In this document: piece after piece, positions 5,850 through 9,140 of the stretch
Layout of the letters: each line of letters starts with the position of its first letter
Numbering within the stretch: position 1 is the first letter of the stretch
Origin: Oscillospiraceae bacterium
Lineage (GTDB): Bacteria; Bacillota; Clostridia; Oscillospirales; Oscillospiraceae
DNA: 9,140 nucleotides
Assembly (NCBI GenBank): GCA_018265835.1
Contig: JABLYK010000059.1
Span: 1 to 9,140, forward strand
Direction: 5' to 3'
Program-made: the position numbers and the translations under genes
Notes under the pieces: generated by a model
The model's database searches: none
What the model saw: the letters and a program-made list of their open reading frames with translations, nothing else
What the model was told of the DNA's origin: nothing

Positions 5850-5859
5850 CCCGCGCGGG
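5850..5859. promoter_or_regulatory. CCCGCGCGGG palindrome just upstream of the first RBS
   Basis: A 10-base perfect palindrome lies 18 bases from the start codon of the first surface-protein gene. A 12-base relative (CCCGCGCGCGGG, 6406-6417) lies 22 bases from the start of the second. Similar position in both leaders suggests a shared element, either protein-bound or RNA, but short GC palindromes can occur by chance in this GC-rich DNA. Confidence 0.35.
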
Positions 5860-5945
5860 GCTTGATTGTTGCACAGCGTTTCCACAGTACCTTAGCAGCG
5901 TACCATTAAAATAATGTGAAACGTACCAACATCGGATACAAAGTC

Positions 5946-5974
5946 AGTATACAAGACCTTCCGCTTTTTTGCAA
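5946..5974 (-). promoter_or_regulatory. SigA-type promoter of the first surface-protein gene
   Basis: On the minus strand, TTGCAA (5974-5969), a 17-base spacer and TATACT (5951-5946) match the consensus at 9 of 12 positions. Transcription from near 5940 would give a leader of about 108 nt. CCGCTT/AAGCGG (5961-5966 with 5973-5978) forms a hairpin-like dyad over the -35 region. Confidence 0.7.
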
Positions 5975-6080
5975 GCGGTGCGCACCGCCGCGCGGCCGGT
6001 TTCAAAGAGAAAAAATCTACAAAAATTTGTTTCAAAAATGTAACAATTCCACAATTTTTCTTCCGCGCTTCACATGGGGT

Positions 6081-6109
6081 TTGAAAGCGCAGGAAATGCA
6101 TGGTATAGT
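6081..6109 (+). promoter_or_regulatory. Promoter of the second surface-protein gene
   Basis: TTGAAA (6081-6086), a 17-base spacer and TATAGT (6104-6109) fit a SigA-type promoter; TGG directly before the -10 makes it an extended -10. No better candidate is seen nearer the gene. Use of this site implies a leader of about 320 nt running through repeat modules A and B. The 105 bases between this and the divergent promoter are AT-rich, with A-tracts and repeated GTTTCAAA. Confidence 0.7.
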
Positions 6110-6130
6110 CAGAATGAACGCGCTGCATTC

Positions 6131-6180
6131 CGTTTCCGGCTGAAGCCGAAAACTCCATGTTCGCTTCTTCATTCTTCCTT
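6131..6180 (-). repeat. Intergenic repeat module A, short copy 5
   Basis: This matches 1661-1710 at 47 of 50 positions, including the CGGCT/AGCCG stem-loop. It joins module B directly at 6171-6180, where ATTCTTCCTT is common to both modules. Confidence 0.75.
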
Positions 6181-6289
6181 ACCCAGCCGCAAGTCAAGCT
6201 TGCGTCTGGGGGACGCGGGGTGCGTAACGCGCTCACCCAAGGCTTCCCCCTCTGGGGGAAGCTGTCACCGAAGGTGACTGATGAGGGGA
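6171..6289 (-). repeat. Intergenic repeat module B, copy 2
   Basis: This is the second copy of the module at 247-367. It keeps the CGCAAG/CTTGCG and CTTCCCCC/GGGGGAAG hairpins. The stem beside TGATGAGGGGA is GTCACC (6264-6269) with GGTGAC (6273-6278) instead of GTCGGC/GCCGAC. It lies inside the predicted leader of the second surface-protein gene. Downstream, 6290-6380 contains further small dyads (for example GCAACC/GGGTTGC and GCTTGC/GCAAGC) and no gene. Confidence 0.75.
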
Positions 6290-6405
6290 CGCGCAAGCGC
6301 GTCGCAACCACTGCGTTGGGTTGCGCCGCGGGGATGCGGGGGACGGAGCTTGCACCGGCGCAAGCCGGGCCGATGAAAAAACGCACTTTTTGAAAAGTAT
6401 TCCTG

Positions 6406-6417
6406 CCCGCGCGCGGG
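6406..6417. promoter_or_regulatory. CCCGCGCGCGGG palindrome just upstream of the second RBS
   Basis: A 12-base perfect palindrome, 10 bases before the GGGAGG ribosome binding site (6428-6433). It parallels the 10-base palindrome in the leader of the divergent gene (5850-5859). Confidence 0.35.
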
Positions 6418-6439
6418 TGGGAAATTTGGGAGGTTCATG

Positions 6440-9140
6440 ATGAAGAAACGACTGTTATCTCTGCTGCTGGCTGTGTGCATGGTCGTGACCCTGTTCGCGG
6501 GGCTGACGACGAACGCATCGGCCTCGTGGATCGACGACGCGATCCGCAACGCGGTGAAGTCCGCGTTGGACAAGTATTTTGACTCCGAGCTGCGCGACGA
6601 GCTGGATCTGGAGAATCTGGACTTGAACGCCATCCTCGCCGCCGCCGCGACGACGGAGACGTCCGGCGATTTCGGCGCGGAGGGCAACAACCTCCACTGG
6701 AGCGTCGAAGACGGCGTGCTGACGATCACCGGCAGCGGCGCGATGGAGGATTTCGACTTTGTCTCCGGCGTGCTGCCGCCGTGGTGGAACCTCAAAAACA
6801 TTGTGAGTCTCAACCTCCTCGGGGTCATCAAGACCACCGGCATCCAGTGCGTCGAGATCGCCGACACCGTTGCGGACATCGGCGAATTCGCCTTCTTCGC
6901 GCTGCCGGAGCTGACCGGGGTGCAGCTCCCCGCCGGGCTGACGGCGCTGCCGCGCTACGCGCTCGCCGCGTGCAACAAGCTGGCGTTCCCGGCGCTGCCG
7001 GAGACGCTGGCCGACATCGGCGACTACGCCATGGCTGCGTGCGACGGCTTTACGAGCCTGACGCTGACCGCCGGCGTGCAGACGCTCGGCTCGCACGCCT
7101 TCGCCGGGTGCGACGGGCTGACGCACGTCACCGTGCCCGAAACGGTGCAGGCCATCGGCTCCTACGCCTTTGCAAACTGCGACAAGCTTGCGAGCGCCAC
7201 CCTGCCCGCGACGGTCACTGCCGTGCCGGCGGGCTGCTTCTCCAACTGCGAATCGCTGCGCTCCGTGACCTGCAACGGCACGCTCACTGCCATCGGCGAT
7301 CGAGCGTTCTATGGCTGCAATCTGCTGCCGGAGGCTCCCATCCCGGCGACGGTCACCGCCGTCGGCAACTATGCATTCAGCGGCTGCAAGCTGCTCCACA
7401 GCGTCGCGCTGCCGGAGGGGCTGCAGACGCTCGGCACGGGCGCGTTCAGCTCCTGTGAGCTGCTCACGTCCATCGTGCTGCCCGACGCGATCACCGCCGT
7501 GCCGGAGGACTGCTTCAGCGCGTGCGGGCTGACCGATGTGACGCTCGCCCCGGCCACCACGGAGATCGGCGCGAACGCGTTCACGCTGTGCATCCTGCTG
7601 GAGCGCATCGAGCTGCCCGGCACGCTCACCGCCATCGGCGACGCGGCGTTTTCCGGCTGCTCCAAGTTGGCGGAGCTGACGCTGCCGGAGGGCTTACAGA
7701 CGATCGGCGCCAGCGCCTTCCTCGGCTGCGAAGCACTGACCGCGCTGGACGTGCCCGGCAGCGTTACGGCCATCGGCGATGCGGCCTTTTCCGGCTGCAC
7801 GGCGCTGACGGAGCTGTTCCTGCGCGCAGGCGCGCAGCCGCAGACGGTCGGCAGCAACGCGTTTGCGCTCTGCACCGCGCTGACGGACGCCTACTGCTAC
7901 GGCGATGCGCCTGCCGTCACGGCGGCGGGCGAGACCGGCGCGAGCTTCGTCAAGCCGGTGATCTGCATTCACTATCCCAGCGGCAACGCCACATGGGTCG
8001 TCGCCGACGGCCTGTGGAACGGCTACAACGCCGAGGCGTGGAATCTCTGCCGTCACGACGCGGACGGCTGCACGCTCACGAAGGGCGAGACCGTTGCGCC
8101 CACCTGCACCGAGCAGGGCTACACCGTCTACACCTGCGACCACTGCGGCGAGGTGCTGCACCGCGACGTGACGGATATGCGCCCGCACGATCTGCAGCCG
8201 ATCGTCGTTGCGCCGGCGTGCACAGCGGTTGGCTATACCAAATATGTCTGCAAGGACTGCGGGTATGAGGACGTGACAAAGCGCACGGACTACACCGCAC
8301 CGACCGGCCACAACTATGTGCTGACGGAAACCATCACCGCGCCCACCTGCACAACGGACGGGCAGGGCACGTTCACCTGCACCGGCTGCGGCGCAACGAA
8401 GACGGACGTCATCCCCGCCACCGGCCATGCGCCGGAAGCGGTCGTCGTCGCGCCGACGTGCACGGAGGCGGGCTATACGAAGCACGTCTGCAAAACCTGC
8501 GGCGCGGAGACCGGCGACCGCACGGATGCGACCGCCGCGCTCGGCCATGACTATGTCGAGACGGAGCGCGTCCCCGCCACCGCCACGAAGGCGGGTCACG
8601 TGACCTATACGTGCACGCGCTGCGGCGATTCGTACACCGAGGTGCTCCCGGCCACGGCCTGCACCGGCGGCCCGTCCTGCCCCGGCTATGGGTTCACCGA
8701 TATGCCCAGCCCCGGCTTCTGGTCGCACGAGGGGTTGGACTACTGTCTGAAAAACGGCATCATGAACGGCATGGGCAACGGGCAGGTTGCCCCCACCGGC
8801 ACGACGACCCGCGCCCAGCTCGTCACCATGCTCTACCGCATGACCGACGTGGACACGGACTATTCCCTCTATTACGTCCCGTTCTATGACGTGGAGCCGG
8901 GCAGCTACTACTACGCCGCCGTCGCATGGGCGAGCTATAACAAGATCGTGGACGGCGTCGGCGGGAACCGCTTCGATCCGGACAGCCCCATCACCCGCGA
9001 GCAGCTCGCCACCGTTTTCCTGCGGTATACGAACGTCTACGGCGGTGGGGCGACCGGCAGCGCGAGCCTGAGCCGCTTCCCGGATGCGGGCAGCGTGTCC
9101 TCCTGGGCGCTGGCGGGGATGCAGTGGGCGGTAGCCAACG
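6440..9140 (+). CDS. Secreted BspA-type leucine-rich repeat protein with SLH domains (3' end outside window)
   Basis: The frame is open for 900 codons and runs off the window end. GGGAGG (6428-6433) favours the ATG at 6440 over the one at 6437. Signal peptide: MKKRLLSLLL plus hydrophobic core, cleavage probably after N-A-S-A28; C13 is not in a proper lipobox. Residues 73-130 match the entry region of BspA proteins (WSVEDGVLTITGSGAM...PPWW). Fifteen 23-residue LRRs follow at 137-485 (LPxxLxxIGxxAFxGCxxL). Then come an IHYPSGN...WNGY segment (510-529), five Cys/His repeats (552-740; TC, CxxCG, mostly GH) and SLH domains from 750: SLH1, SLH2 at about 814-863 and the start of SLH3 from about 879. 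By analogy with the divergent paralogue, about 40 residues are missing. Expected role: wall-anchored surface adhesin or interaction protein; the ligand is unknown. Its LRRs are far more regular than those of the paralogue. Confidence 0.93.
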   Translation, partial: MKKRLLSLLLAVCMVVTLFAGLTTNASASWIDDAIRNAVKSALDKYFDSELRDELDLENLDLNAILAAAATTETSGDFGAEGNNLHWSVEDGVLTITGSGAMEDFDFVSGVLPPWWNLKNIVSLNLLGVIKTTGIQCVEIADTVADIGEFAFFALPELTGVQLPAGLTALPRYALAACNKLAFPALPETLADIGDYAMAACDGFTSLTLTAGVQTLGSHAFAGCDGLTHVTVPETVQAIGSYAFANCDKLASATLPATVTAVPAGCFSNCESLRSVTCNGTLTAIGDRAFYGCNLLPEAPIPATVTAVGNYAFSGCKLLHSVALPEGLQTLGTGAFSSCELLTSIVLPDAITAVPEDCFSACGLTDVTLAPATTEIGANAFTLCILLERIELPGTLTAIGDAAFSGCSKLAELTLPEGLQTIGASAFLGCEALTALDVPGSVTAIGDAAFSGCTALTELFLRAGAQPQTVGSNAFALCTALTDAYCYGDAPAVTAAGETGASFVKPVICIHYPSGNATWVVADGLWNGYNAEAWNLCRHDADGCTLTKGETVAPTCTEQGYTVYTCDHCGEVLHRDVTDMRPHDLQPIVVAPACTAVGYTKYVCKDCGYEDVTKRTDYTAPTGHNYVLTETITAPTCTTDGQGTFTCTGCGATKTDVIPATGHAPEAVVVAPTCTEAGYTKHVCKTCGAETGDRTDATAALGHDYVETERVPATATKAGHVTYTCTRCGDSYTEVLPATACTGGPSCPGYGFTDMPSPGFWSHEGLDYCLKNGIMNGMGNGQVAPTGTTTRAQLVTMLYRMTDVDTDYSLYYVPFYDVEPGSYYYAAVAWASYNKIVDGVGGNRFDPDSPITREQLATVFLRYTNVYGGGATGSASLSRFPDAGSVSSWALAGMQWAVAN
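8617..8842 (+). repeat. Inverted repeat arm, identical 226-bp block (partner 3453-3678)
   Basis: Identical to the reverse complement of 3453-3678. Upstream, similarity continues at a lower level from about 8547 (GGCCATGACTATG onward). Downstream the sequence is replaced by the 93-base diverged island 8843-8935. Confidence 0.93.
8936..9140 (+). repeat. Inverted repeat arm, second block (partner 3128-3332)
   Basis: Aligns without gaps to the reverse complement of 3128-3332 with 9 substitutions counted by eye. It continues to the window edge, so the end of the similarity is not visible. Confidence 0.9.

Noticed and set aside
2901..5909. A 1002-codon open frame on the plus strand opposite the first surface-protein gene
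   Set aside because: Its product is a low-complexity Arg/Ala/Val/Gly sequence without motifs, as expected opposite a GC-rich gene. The minus strand has the signal peptide, LRR and SLH domains, RBS and terminator.
6440..6526. Lipoprotein signal around Cys13 of the second surface protein
   Set aside because: The sequence before the Cys is L-A-V, lacking the small residue needed at -1, and a normal A-S-A signal peptidase I site follows at residues 26-28, as in the paralogue.
6455..8728. Long minus-strand and other-frame open frames inside the second surface-protein gene
   Set aside because: Low-complexity shadows of the regular LRR coding sequence, whose plus frame is open throughout and full of recognisable repeats.

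Overview
The window looks like chromosomal DNA of a GC-rich, Gram-positive clostridial bacterium, most likely an Oscillospiraceae-type gut Firmicute. The evidence is SLH-anchored BspA-type leucine-rich repeat surface proteins, strong GGAGG-type ribosome binding sites, SigA-like promoters (TTGACA-17-TATAAT), U-tract terminators, and abundant GC-rich palindromic repeats between genes. The family assignment is an inference from gene content and style; no rRNA or other marker gene is present.

Layout from left to right. Positions 1-629 hold no credible gene, only a mosaic of palindromic repeat modules. A bidirectional terminator (630-669) ends a minus-strand metallo-beta-lactamase-fold hydrolase of the AHL-lactonase type (674-1525), whose own perfect-consensus promoter lies at 1584-1612. 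A second non-coding tract (about 1620-2444) again consists of repeat modules and hairpins. Next come a minus-strand terminator (2445-2478), a 54-residue ribbon-helix-helix protein (2515-2679, minus), an AT-rich divergent intergenic region, and a 52-residue helical small protein (2792-2950, plus). A terminator (2963-2993) separates this pair from the main locus.

The main locus is a head-to-head pair of large secreted surface proteins. The first (3009-5831, minus, 940 aa, complete) and the second (6440 to beyond 9140, plus, 900 codons visible) have the same plan: signal peptide, short N-terminal domain, BspA-type LRRs (about 10 and 15 repeats), Cys/His-rich repeats (6 and 5), and SLH domains for cell-wall attachment. 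They diverge from a shared intergenic region holding one good promoter for each, with about 105 bp of AT-rich DNA between them. The second gene has an unusually long leader (about 320 nt) with two repeat modules inside it.

The C-terminal coding ends of the two genes form a long inverted repeat: 226 bp identical, then a diverged island, then 205 bp with 9 differences by my hand alignment. This points to recent gene conversion or duplication and could allow inversion of the roughly 5 kb between. The intergenic repeats have constant flanks around stem-loops whose two arms change together, which suggests selection on folded structure. No mobile-element gene, CRISPR array, tRNA or rRNA was seen.
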